42,205 bases of DNA from Wenzhouxiangella sp. (lineage in GTDB: Bacteria; Pseudomonadota; Gammaproteobacteria; Xanthomonadales; Wenzhouxiangellaceae), in assembly GCA_007134485.1 (NCBI GenBank), contig SLKT01000041.1, positions 1 through 42,205 on the forward strand, in the 5' to 3' direction. The notes beneath the pieces were generated by a model. It saw nothing but the letters and a program-made list of their open reading frames with translations, was not told the DNA's origin and did no database searches. The position numbers and the translations under genes are program-made. Shown here one piece after another: positions 1 through 8,360 of this stretch; positions within the stretch are counted from its first letter, which is position 1; every line of letters begins with the position of its first letter.

Positions 1-2259
1 CAGATCAGAAACTCTGCCCCGGCGACACTGGCCCCACTGACCGCAGCGGTCGGGCTGGCGTTGTCCGCCAATTCCTTGCAGGCCGCCACGATCACCGTCG
101 ATAGCCTGGCCGACGGTGTCTTCAATGACGATATCTGCACCCTCAGGGCTGCAGTGTACTCGGTCAACTTCGGCTCGAGCATTGCCGGCTGCATCGCCGG
201 CGACGGCAACGATGACACCATCGTCTTTGATTCCGAACTCAGCGGCGACATTCAGCTGACGACGAGTGATGCGATCTATAACTCGGGCGCGACCATCCAG
301 ATCGGCGCCTCGGTCACTATCAACGGTCCCGGCCCGGACAAACTCGCCGTGGTCGGCGCCGGGTTTGGCACGGGCCCGGTCCTGTACGCGGTAGAAGAAG
401 ACAGCGAGATCTCCATCAGCGGCCTCACTCTGCGAAATGGGGGAGGCTTTGACATGGAGGGGTATGGCCCAGGCGGTGGCCCCGGAGGTGGGATCTTGTG
501 TCACGCCCGCACCCTGGAACTGAACGATATGGTGATCCATGACAACGTGTCCTATCTCGGCGGCGGTGGGGTCTGGCATGAAACCGAATCGAGTTTCATC
601 TTTGCCGAGCTCACCATTCATGATTCGCAAATCACGGACAACTTCACCTATTTCGGTAGTGGCGGAGGCGTTGGATTCAAGCACCCGGAACAGTCCAGAC
701 TGGTAATTCGCAACAGCACGATCTCCGACAATACGGCCTGGGGTGTTGGCGGGGGACTGATGGCCTCCATGCCGGTGATTGGCTACGGATTCATTCTGAC
801 CGACAATGAATTCGACAACAATTCAGGCTTCGACGCTGGTGGTGGCGTTTATCTGGACTCGGGCTATACGCCGATCTTCATCGCCAACAACACTTTCAGC
901 AACAATGACGCCGATGCCTTTGGCCGCGGCGGCGGATTGTACCTGAATGAAAGTAAAGAAGGATCCCTGCCTTATACGCAGATATTTCTGAACAACAACA
1001 GTTTCATTTCGAATACGGTGGGGGGTAACGGTGGCGGCGCCTTTATCCGAATGGATGCCGGCGAGAAAGAGAACCTGCAGAAACACCTCAGCCTGTCAGG
1101 CAACGAATTCATTGACAATCATGCTGAAAACTTCGGTGGCGGCCTGAAGATCAACACGGGCTACCTGGTCAACGTCTATCTCGACAATGACACGCTGACC
1201 AGCAATCATGCTGATTCCGACGGTGGCGGATTGCACCTGACGACGGATACCTCCTATATCCATATCAATGAACTCGAGGCGACCTACAATTCATCCGAGG
1301 AGTCCGGGGGTGGTCTTTTCACCGACCTGGCCAACAGCGGGCTGCAAGCCGACGTATTGTACCTTGCCTCAAACGCGGCAAACTTCATGGAATCACAACA
1401 CAGCGGCGGTGGCGCAGCATTCACAGCTTCTGCAGGCAGTGTTGTCAGCCTGAGTGAAGCAACCATTGCCTTCAATCAGGCCCATATCGGTGGCGGCGTA
1501 TCCGTGTCCGGCCAGCATTCGGGCTTCGTGGTCACTGACAGCATCCTGACCGGCAATGATGCCTACCTGCTGGGCGGTGGCCTTGCCCATGCCGATGGCG
1601 CCAGTGACGGCATGACTCTGAGTATTGTCCGAAGTGAAATCAGCGACAATCACTCCAGCGTCGAGGGCGGCGGGTTACGCGTACAACAAACCGATGACTC
1701 GATGTTCAACCTGATCAACAGCACGGTATCAGGCAATTTCGCTGCTGTTTACGGCGGTGGTATCAGTCTACCCACCAGGGCCTCGGTCAACAGCAACCTC
1801 AAGTACTCCACTATCGCCTTCAACGAAACCGGATTTCGCGGCGGCGGCGTCTACAGCCGGGGCTCATCCTGCAATGTAACCAACACCATTATCGGCATGA
1901 ACCAGGCCAGCCTCGGTCCCGATATTTACGGCTTCAATGACTTTGCACCCTGCACGCTCGAGCACAGTCTGATCAGTGATACCAGCAATGCCAGCATCGT
2001 TGACGAGGGCAACAATCTATTGAACACCGAACCGATGCTGGAATCACTCGAATTCAATGGGGGCTCCACCCGGACCCATCGGATTGACAACACCAGCCCC
2101 GCTTACAATGCCGGATCATTCCTGAACCCGGCGCCACCCAACCATGACCAGCGCGGCGAAGGATATGAACGCCTCCGGCTCGGTGGGCTGGACATGGGAG
2201 CCTATGAACTGCAGAACCTGCCCGACTTTCTGTTCCGGGATCGTTTCGAAAACCCCTGA
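1..2259 (+). CDS. Exported right-handed beta-helix protein (CSLREA / choice-of-anchor Q type), 5' end outside window
   Basis: The reading frame is open to the first base of the window, so the true start lies upstream. The first residues read as the end of a signal peptide (APLTAAVGLALS...LQA then ATITV). Next comes ITVDSLADGVF...CTLRAA, a variant of the CSLREA N-terminal motif seen on large surface proteins. The body is a long series of degenerate repeats (N-S/T-x-S/D-N ... GGG) of the kind that forms a right-handed parallel beta-helix. Near the C terminus is LDMGAYEL, the usual end of choice-of-anchor Q domains. It is followed by the short tail DFLFRDRFENP, which resembles the xDxFE tails of exported proteins in Xanthomonadales-like bacteria and may be a sorting signal. 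The likely location is the cell surface or outside the cell. The substrate or binding partner is unknown. An adhesin or a polysaccharide-active role are both possible. Confidence 0.8.
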   Translation, partial: QIRNSAPATLAPLTAAVGLALSANSLQAATITVDSLADGVFNDDICTLRAAVYSVNFGSSIAGCIAGDGNDDTIVFDSELSGDIQLTTSDAIYNSGATIQIGASVTINGPGPDKLAVVGAGFGTGPVLYAVEEDSEISISGLTLRNGGGFDMEGYGPGGGPGGGILCHARTLELNDMVIHDNVSYLGGGGVWHETESSFIFAELTIHDSQITDNFTYFGSGGGVGFKHPEQSRLVIRNSTISDNTAWGVGGGLMASMPVIGYGFILTDNEFDNNSGFDAGGGVYLDSGYTPIFIANNTFSNNDADAFGRGGGLYLNESKEGSLPYTQIFLNNNSFISNTVGGNGGGAFIRMDAGEKENLQKHLSLSGNEFIDNHAENFGGGLKINTGYLVNVYLDNDTLTSNHADSDGGGLHLTTDTSYIHINELEATYNSSEESGGGLFTDLANSGLQADVLYLASNAANFMESQHSGGGAAFTASAGSVVSLSEATIAFNQAHIGGGVSVSGQHSGFVVTDSILTGNDAYLLGGGLAHADGASDGMTLSIVRSEISDNHSSVEGGGLRVQQTDDSMFNLINSTVSGNFAAVYGGGISLPTRASVNSNLKYSTIAFNETGFRGGGVYSRGSSCNVTNTIIGMNQASLGPDIYGFNDFAPCTLEHSLISDTSNASIVDEGNNLLNTEPMLESLEFNGGSTRTHRIDNTSPAYNAGSFLNPAPPNHDQRGEGYERLRLGGLDMGAYELQNLPDFLFRDRFENP

Positions 2260-2260
2260 C

Positions 2261-2284
2261 CTTACTAATGAGGTGATTAGTAAG
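2261..2284. repeat. Perfect 9-bp AT-rich inverted repeat
   Basis: CTTACTAAT (2261-2269) and ATTAGTAAG (2276-2284) are exact reverse complements around a 6-base loop, one base after the stop codon of the beta-helix gene. There is no T-run, so it is not a classical intrinsic terminator. It may be a 3'-end hairpin or an operator for the next small gene. Confidence 0.5.
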
Positions 2285-2370
2285 TCTAGGATCAAGATCT
2301 GCATTGCTTGAAATGTTTTCCGGTCGTCTCAATGTATCAAGCCATCATCAACAGAAACGAGGGATGACTC

Positions 2371-2730
2371 ATGAAATACATTATCGGAATCGCTTTTCTT
2401 CTGTGCGCCGGGTTGGCGTTCGGTACCACTGATTATGCTGATCGCTGTACGTCTGACCTGGCAGTGCATGCTGTAGTTGACGGACAGCCGGCATCGGAGT
2501 CGCTCGTGACTCACGACCAGGTCAGCCGAATCACCACGGCTACCGATGGCGGAAGCGGAAAGTCGATGTTGAACATCCAGCTTGACGATACAGGTGCCGA
2601 GCGCATGTATCAGCACACTGGCGACAACCAGGGGGAGTCAATTGTTGTCCTCTGCGACGGTGAGAAGATCTGGCGGGCCGCTATCAATGCTCCTTTCGGC
2701 GAACGATTCAGCGTGCTGTTGCCGGAATAG
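2371..2730 (+). CDS. Small exported protein resembling an isolated SecD P1 (periplasmic) domain
   Basis: This is a 119-residue protein with a clear signal peptide (MKYIIGIAFLLCAGLAFG). GAGGG at 2359-2363 lies 7 bases before the ATG and fixes the start. The C-terminal half follows the conserved pattern of the P1 head subdomain of SecD: LNIQLDDTGAERM, then an H-T-x-x-N-x-G element, then IVVLCDGEKI and PFGERFSV. In SecD this domain sits in the periplasm and helps release translocated proteins. Here it stands alone without the transmembrane part, so it cannot be a working SecD. The role is unknown. It could be a small periplasmic binding or chaperone-like protein. The family call rests on pattern recognition only. 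Confidence 0.7.
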   Translation: MKYIIGIAFLLCAGLAFGTTDYADRCTSDLAVHAVVDGQPASESLVTHDQVSRITTATDGGSGKSMLNIQLDDTGAERMYQHTGDNQGESIVVLCDGEKIWRAAINAPFGERFSVLLPE

Positions 2731-2760
2731 GAATTCAGAGTTCCGGATAGAGCATATAAC

Positions 2761-2780
2761 CCCTCGCCTCAAGGCGAGGG
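2761..2780. terminator. Bidirectional hairpin terminator
   Basis: CCCTCGCC (2761-2768) and GGCGAGGG (2773-2780) form a perfect 8-bp GC stem with a TCAA loop. It lies between two convergent genes, one base before the stop codon of the minus-strand oxidoreductase. T-rich bases follow loosely on both sides (TTCACTTTGAT on plus, GTTATATG on minus). It probably serves both genes. Confidence 0.6.
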
Positions 2781-2781
2781 T

Positions 2782-4023
2782 TCACTTTGATATAGCCTCA
2801 ACGACCGATTGGGCAGAACGCACGGCGGAGTCCAGCAGCGGCACGCCCTCACCCGCCCAGGATCCGCAGTAGAACAGTCGGCGGTCCGGTTGCGCATGCC
2901 ATTGCCGGAGTCGACACCGAATCTCCTCCACCTTTGAATTCACCACCGCCCTTTGCATGGGGATACAGGCATGCACGCGCTCGAGGTCCGGTTCGAACAG
3001 CGGATTCCAGGTCTGCAATACCGGCAAGTCTTCACATAGCGTGGGCTCGACAGCATTGACGTGGACGGTGAACATGGATTCGTTCATTTCCTCGTCCATG
3101 AGGAAGTTCAGCGCACCCCAATCTTGCTGTTCCTTGGGCAGGAAACGCAGGTCTTCGTGAACCCAGAGCATGCCATCGGCATAGGGCACATGGGCCAGCA
3201 CCTGCCGCTCCTGATCCCAGGCCGAACCACCGAGGAAATCCAGTTGATTGGCCTGGGTGGCGACGATGACATGGTCATAAGTCCCGCCCGCCCCGGTTGA
3301 TGTCGTCAGCCGGATTCCATCACCTTCCTGTCTGATTTCGGTCACGCTGCAGCCGGTATGAATGCTCATTCCCTTGGCCAGGCCTTCCGCAAGCGCCCGA
3401 GTGCCACCCTTCAGGCGCAACAGGTCACCGGAGTGAAGAACGCCACGCAACATCTCCAGCAGCGGTCGAGCCGGCCAGTTTTCCAGATGTCCCTCATCGC
3501 AGGTACAAATGGTCTTGAGAATCGGCAGCATCAGACCGCGCCAGAACCGATCATCGAAGGGGGACTCCTCCAGCAACTCACCGAGGGTTGGTGCGTCTTC
3601 CCGATCTCTCAATTCACGCGCCACCCCGGCCAGGCGCACCAGCCCCAGGCCCATACGCGCGGCATCCCTGCCCAAGTAGCGCCAGCCACCCGGAATCGGC
3701 CAGCCGGTCAGCGGCATGACGCCGCTTCTGAACCAGGTGCGACCATCCATCCAATTGCAGGTCGTGTCCACCCTGACTGTGAAGGTCTCGACACCGACCT
3801 CACCGGCCAGCGCCAGCAGACTCGACCAGTCACGCGCATTCATCACCCGCAGCGGCACGTCCACCACGCCGCCATGAACTTCCAGGCCATGGGCCAGCAT
3901 GCCGATTTCGGAGTGACGCTCGAACAACTCGACCTGCCAGCCTTTTTGTCGGCACATCCAGGCCGCCGCGAGGCCGGAGATTCCGCTGCCGATCACGGCA
4001 ATGTCTTTCGTGTCAGATCGCAC
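2782..4023 (-). CDS. FAD-dependent oxidoreductase (amine oxidase / CrtI-PPO fold)
   Basis: This is a 413-residue protein with a GTG start. The N terminus IAVIGSGISGLAAAW carries the GxGxxG dinucleotide-binding loop (residues 12-17), followed by an acidic residue at the end of the second strand (ELFER). This is the standard FAD Rossmann fold. A second Rossmann element is seen as YDHVIVATQANQ, and the C terminus (LFYCGSWAGEG, then DSAVRSAQ) matches the terminal FAD-binding motif of the amine oxidase, phytoene desaturase and protoporphyrinogen oxidase group. There is no signal peptide or membrane segment, so it is likely cytoplasmic. The substrate cannot be read from the sequence. The gene ends at the hairpin terminator shared with the convergent small gene. 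Confidence 0.8.
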   Translation of the reverse strand: MRSDTKDIAVIGSGISGLAAAWMCRQKGWQVELFERHSEIGMLAHGLEVHGGVVDVPLRVMNARDWSSLLALAGEVGVETFTVRVDTTCNWMDGRTWFRSGVMPLTGWPIPGGWRYLGRDAARMGLGLVRLAGVARELRDREDAPTLGELLEESPFDDRFWRGLMLPILKTICTCDEGHLENWPARPLLEMLRGVLHSGDLLRLKGGTRALAEGLAKGMSIHTGCSVTEIRQEGDGIRLTTSTGAGGTYDHVIVATQANQLDFLGGSAWDQERQVLAHVPYADGMLWVHEDLRFLPKEQQDWGALNFLMDEEMNESMFTVHVNAVEPTLCEDLPVLQTWNPLFEPDLERVHACIPMQRAVVNSKVEEIRCRLRQWHAQPDRRLFYCGSWAGEGVPLLDSAVRSAQSVVEAISK

Positions 4024-4348
4024 TTTTGTGGGGTAGTTGTCCTGGAACGTGGGATTCGGGAATGCTGCGTAAGCGTTTCACCCAGATAATAGCCGGAATC
4101 GCATGAAGGAAATTGTGTTGAATCGGAATGAGGTTCGAATTGTGGGGGCAAGGCGACTCGTCGCTTGACGGGTAGGAGTTGGTTGATGATTGAGCCGAAA
4201 CCTCGCAGACGTAACCGACCCCGAGGCCACCAAGCTGGAAATCTTTGAATCAGGCGTTCACCCGGTCAGGCCGTGATCGGTCGGATACCACCCGATGCTT
4301 CTCCCCACTCTCCAAGCTTATTTTGTGATTAGCAGCAGGCATCAATTT
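4024..4348. other. 325-bp intergenic stretch without a gene
   Basis: The stretch lies between two minus-strand genes. I see no convincing coding frame, RNA gene or long inverted repeat. On the minus strand a TATTAT hexamer near 4086-4091 could be a -10 element for the oxidoreductase gene, but no good -35 accompanies it. Confidence 0.4.
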
Positions 4349-5344
4349 CTAATACCAGCGTACAAACTTGCGCGACAACTCAACCACCGGCGCCTGCTCC
4401 GGAGCGGTAGCCACCGCACGAATGCGAACCCAGCGTGTGCGGGTTTCGTGATCCATCAGGCGGTCATCGCGTAACACACCGGATATCACCTGATCCTGGC
4501 CCAGGCCGGTCTCGATGATGATGTCGACAAAGGCAGCCCCCGGCGCCACGCCCTCGCGAAACTCGAATCCGCGCCACTTGAACCCATCATTTCGCTGCAA
4601 GGCGCCGGCATCGGCCAGCAGCAGTTCCAGAAGCGCCGCAACAGATGGTACACCCTTGCGTGAAACGGTATAGGGTGCTTCAAAGTCGAGCTCGGGGGAC
4701 TCACCCTTCTGCCAGTCGCCTTCGCTTGCATCCATGACCGAGGTCAAGCTCATGCATGACACACCCAGACAATCCATGCTCTCGGCGAAGGCATCGGGAA
4801 TTTCGGCTCGAGATATGGCGATCGGCAAGGCTACGGTGCCGCGCAGCGGACGCGAAGCCATGCGCCAGGACACATGCGCAGCCTGGTCAGCCTCATCGGC
4901 CGGGCGGACCCGGTCCGCTCCGTGAGTGCGGATCAATTCCTGACGATGGGCCGGCGCCAGGTTGAAACGATCCACCTGGACGGTGCTGACCTCGATGACC
5001 GGGCTTTCATCGTCCGGCGCGAAGTGCTGCAGACCGTAACGCAGACGGTAACGTGCCGGTTCGACCCGCCCTTCCACCGCCTCCATGTTCACCAGCGCGC
5101 GGGTCAACGGTCCCAGGTCATGCCCGGGCAGAAACACTGACTCCGAATCGCTCTCAAGATGATCTCCGAGCGCTTCCTGCAGCGGCTCCGGGTCGAGTCG
5201 CTCGTATGGAGCCTGCATGACATGAGCCTCGGCGATGTCGACAATCGTGGCCTTGTCGTCAGCCAGAACATTCAGGCCAACCCCCAGCCACAAGACAGTG
5301 AACAGATTGATCGGCAACCAGACATTCATGATTCTCCAACGCAT
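4349..5344 (-). CDS. Hypothetical exported protein
   Basis: The product is about 331 residues and not recognised. The N terminus MRWRIMNVW followed by a hydrophobic stretch ending GLNVLADD looks like a signal peptide with cleavage after VLA. I chose the ATG at 5344 because it keeps positive charges in the n-region and has GGGA 6 bases upstream. ATGs at 5350 and 5329 are alternatives, the last with GGAG close by. The mature part is acidic. It has a CLGVSC segment whose two cysteines could form a disulfide, and it ends with a strand-rich region (WVRIRAVATAPE...VELSRKFVRWY). It lies divergent to the TPR Ser/Thr kinase. A periplasmic location is likely and no function is proposed. Confidence 0.65.
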   Translation of the reverse strand: MRWRIMNVWLPINLFTVLWLGVGLNVLADDKATIVDIAEAHVMQAPYERLDPEPLQEALGDHLESDSESVFLPGHDLGPLTRALVNMEAVEGRVEPARYRLRYGLQHFAPDDESPVIEVSTVQVDRFNLAPAHRQELIRTHGADRVRPADEADQAAHVSWRMASRPLRGTVALPIAISRAEIPDAFAESMDCLGVSCMSLTSVMDASEGDWQKGESPELDFEAPYTVSRKGVPSVAALLELLLADAGALQRNDGFKWRGFEFREGVAPGAAFVDIIIETGLGQDQVISGVLRDDRLMDHETRTRWVRIRAVATAPEQAPVVELSRKFVRWY

Positions 5345-5551
5345 GGGCATTCCCGTGTTTCATGATCTGAAGACATATGGTGCCACGGACCCCGACAGCG
5401 TCGCCATGTCATTCAATGCCAATCAGGAATGAGGTTGATAGACTGTATGCGGGATCATTCCCGGTGCAGGTCAATTCAGGAGGGACCCGGCAACACCTGA
5501 AACCTCCATGCCTGCGCTGAATGTTGATACATCGATAACGGGCAACAAGCC

Positions 5552-8269
5552 ATGAGCTCACGAAAACCGCGCCTGACTGATGCCCGCCGCCGGGCACTGG
5601 ACAAGCTGCTGGCCCGCTACCTGGAGCTGGATTCACAACGCCAGGCGGCTTTCCTGAAGGATTGCCATTCGCGCTGGCCGCGACTGTCTGCCTGGTTGAG
5701 CGAACTGGTGGACAATTCGCGCACCATCAGCCTTCTCGATGAATCCTTCAGTCACCTGGCGGCCGATGCAGTCGAGTTCACCAGAACCGAAACCGCCGAG
5801 CAACTGGCGCCGGGTCACCGACTGGGCCCCTGGATAATCATCGCTACCACCGGCAAGGGCGGCATGGGGACCGTGTACCGGGCCGAGCGGGCAGACGGCG
5901 CCTTCGAGATGACCGTCGCCATCAAGCTGCTGAACTTGCATGGCGCGGGTCTGAGTGAACACCTGCGCCGAGAGAGCCGCTTTCTGGCGCGTTTGAACCA
6001 CCCGTCCGTGACCCGCCTGATCGATGCCGGGCTTGATGAATCCGCCGGCCCCTTCGTCGTCATGGAGTGGGTCGAGGGCACGGATCTGCATGCCTGGCTG
6101 GAGACGGAGAATCCGGACCTGCATCGCCGCCTGATGGTATTTCAGCAGGTCTGTCAGGCAGTCGCCCATGCACATCAACATCAGGTCGTCCATGGTGACC
6201 TGAAGCCAGCCAATATTCGAATCGGCGCCGAGGCCAGGGTGAAGTTGCTCGATTTCGGGGTCGCCAGACTGCTGGGCAGTGAAGCCAGCGGCTCACCGGT
6301 TGCCGGCCTCACCCCCCAGTTCGCGTCTCCCGAACAGAAAGACGGGGAAGCGCCGGGCACCCACAGCGATATCTGGTCGCTCGGTGCGCTATTGGCCTAC
6401 ATGGTCGGTATCCGGCTACCGGAACGCGAACAATTCGTCCAGCCACTGGACGAGACACCGGCACGATCTCGACAGCTGGAACTGCAAGCGATTGCCGAAA
6501 AAGCCTGTGCCCGCCGTCCCGAACTTCGATATCCAACAGTCGATGAGCTATCCAATGACCTGGGCAGGTTCGAGCAGCATCGACCGATTCATGCCCTGCC
6601 GCCCAGCGCTGGCTACCGGACCACTCGGTTCATTCGGCGCAATCCAGTATTGGTCGGCGGGATCGCGGCCACATTTCTGGCGCTGGTTACGGGCCTGGTC
6701 GCCACGACCATGCTTTACCTGCAAGCCGAACAGGCCAGGCATCAGGCGGTATTCGAACGTGACCGGGCCGAGGAACATGCGCTGCAGGTCGAAACCATCG
6801 CCGGATTTCAATCCGATCAACTCGCCGAAGTCGATGCCGAGGCCATGGCCGTGGACTTGCGCGAAAGCCTGGACAAGCGCGATGCACTCGTCCGGCCTGA
6901 GCTTGAAATGGGCAGCGATACACCAGTGGTTGATTTCACGGGCCTGACCCTGGAATTGCTGGACCAGCACTTGTTCAAACCCACTGAACACGCCATTGTC
7001 GAACGATTCGAGGATGAGCCCCTGATCCAGGCACGCCTGTGGCAAAGCCTGGCCACCTCGCGGCGGGAACTGGGACTTCTGGAACAGGCCGAGGAAAGCC
7101 AGCAGTTGGCCATGCGCCTGTATCGCGAACACCTGCCATCCGGTCACTCCAGTCGCATCAACAGCGTTTACGAGACCGCACGTTTGCATCAGGACCAGGG
7201 CAACCTGGAAAAAGCGCATGAACTTCTGAAAAAGGTTGCCGAAGCGCGCCGGGAACAACTTGCCGAGGATGACCCCATGGTCATCGAATCTATCAATGCG
7301 CTCGGCCGTGTCCTATGGGAAATGGGTCGACCGGAGGAATCCCTGGACTTTCTGTTCCCGGCCTACGAGCTGAATCTTGAAAGCCTGGGTCGGCAACATC
7401 CGAGAACCTGGTCACTCAGCAACAATCTCGCCGCCTCGCTTTCGGACCTGGGACGCTATGAGAAAGCCGAAACTCTGCACCGTCAACGGCTGGAATGGCT
7501 GGATGATTCCGAGCGTGCTCGCCAGGAGAGAATCTCTACCTATAGCAATATCGCCCACCCCCTGCACTTCCAGGGCCGAACCGAAGACGCCATCGAATTC
7601 ACACGCAAGGCGCTCGAAAAACGAACACAACGACTCGGTCTCAACCATCCTGAAACCCTGACATCCTTCAACAATCTGGCCTTTCTTCTCCAGGCAAAGG
7701 GCGATTTCAAGCAAGCTGAACGCTACTATCGGAAAGCACTGAACTGCCGTTTGAGCATTCTCGGCCCGGAACACCCGCGCACCATCGAGTCCTGGAACAA
7801 TATCGGTTTTCTGACCGGTTCGCAGGACCGATTCGCCGAGGCCGAATCCTACCTGGCGCGCGCCGAGCAAGCCGCCGCTTCATCTGTAGGCGACCACCAC
7901 CCCGTCACCATCCGGGCACGCTCGAACCGAGTGGCCATGCTCAGGGAATTGAATGAGAAACACGCCGCGCTCGAATTGGCCCGAGATACAATCGACCACG
8001 CTCACGAGGCGCTACCTCCGGGCCACCCGTTGCTGGATTCCGTGCTGAGTCAGTATGCACGTGCCCTGAGGATCAACGGTCATTTTGAAGAAGCCGAAGC
8101 CGTGCTGCTTGAACACCACGATTTGCTGAAATCTCTGGGCGAGGACCGAAAGGACCAGGCCGAGGCGTTCACTCGAAATCTCGAGTACCTGTACGAAAAA
8201 TGGCAAGAAGAGCATCCGGAAACCAAGCCTTCCGGTAATGTCAATGGCCGGGACCAGGAGACCCGTTAA
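5552..8269 (+). CDS. Membrane Ser/Thr protein kinase with C-terminal TPR repeats (non-RD type)
   Basis: This is a 905-residue protein. Residues 10-60 form the small helical N-terminal region common in this bacterial kinase group. The kinase domain covers about 90-345: glycine loop GKGGMG (101-106), ATP-binding Lys125, alpha-C Glu141, catalytic loop HGDLKPAN (Asp216, Asn221) and DFG (Asp234). The loop reads HGD rather than HRD, so it is a non-RD kinase, which often does not need activation-loop phosphorylation. One membrane helix (about 366-390) places the long C-terminal part outside the cytoplasm. That part holds a series of kinesin-light-chain-like TPR units (about 490-885), suggesting a periplasmic partner-binding platform. 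Such kinases are often next to an ECF sigma factor gene, but none is seen here. The start has a weak ribosome site. A possible 15-codon leader frame from 5508 overlaps it as ATGA. Confidence 0.9.
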   Translation: MSSRKPRLTDARRRALDKLLARYLELDSQRQAAFLKDCHSRWPRLSAWLSELVDNSRTISLLDESFSHLAADAVEFTRTETAEQLAPGHRLGPWIIIATTGKGGMGTVYRAERADGAFEMTVAIKLLNLHGAGLSEHLRRESRFLARLNHPSVTRLIDAGLDESAGPFVVMEWVEGTDLHAWLETENPDLHRRLMVFQQVCQAVAHAHQHQVVHGDLKPANIRIGAEARVKLLDFGVARLLGSEASGSPVAGLTPQFASPEQKDGEAPGTHSDIWSLGALLAYMVGIRLPEREQFVQPLDETPARSRQLELQAIAEKACARRPELRYPTVDELSNDLGRFEQHRPIHALPPSAGYRTTRFIRRNPVLVGGIAATFLALVTGLVATTMLYLQAEQARHQAVFERDRAEEHALQVETIAGFQSDQLAEVDAEAMAVDLRESLDKRDALVRPELEMGSDTPVVDFTGLTLELLDQHLFKPTEHAIVERFEDEPLIQARLWQSLATSRRELGLLEQAEESQQLAMRLYREHLPSGHSSRINSVYETARLHQDQGNLEKAHELLKKVAEARREQLAEDDPMVIESINALGRVLWEMGRPEESLDFLFPAYELNLESLGRQHPRTWSLSNNLAASLSDLGRYEKAETLHRQRLEWLDDSERARQERISTYSNIAHPLHFQGRTEDAIEFTRKALEKRTQRLGLNHPETLTSFNNLAFLLQAKGDFKQAERYYRKALNCRLSILGPEHPRTIESWNNIGFLTGSQDRFAEAESYLARAEQAAASSVGDHHPVTIRARSNRVAMLRELNEKHAALELARDTIDHAHEALPPGHPLLDSVLSQYARALRINGHFEEAEAVLLEHHDLLKSLGEDRKDQAEAFTRNLEYLYEKWQEEHPETKPSGNVNGRDQETR

Positions 8270-8292
8270 CAGCCATGTTTGCGTGTTTATCA

Positions 8293-8322
8293 CGGATATT
8301 GCACGAATATCCGAGTTATGAT
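8293..8322 (+). promoter_or_regulatory. Inverted repeat next to a -10-like element upstream of the metallophosphatase
   Basis: CGGATATT (8293-8300) and AATATCCG (8306-8313) form a perfect 8-bp inverted repeat with a 5-base centre. A TATGAT hexamer follows at 8317-8322, 39 bases before the chosen start. The repeat occupies the place where a -35 box would lie, which is the geometry of an operator. It could also be a weak 3' hairpin of the preceding kinase gene. Confidence 0.4.
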
Positions 8323-8360
8323 GCTTGGACAAGGGCGATGGAATTGATCAGGAAGGGACC

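Noticed and set aside
1-2259. The GGG-rich repeats of the beta-helix gene as a CRISPR-like or satellite array
   Set aside because: The repeats are degenerate at the DNA level and stay in one protein frame, so they are coding beta-helix rungs.
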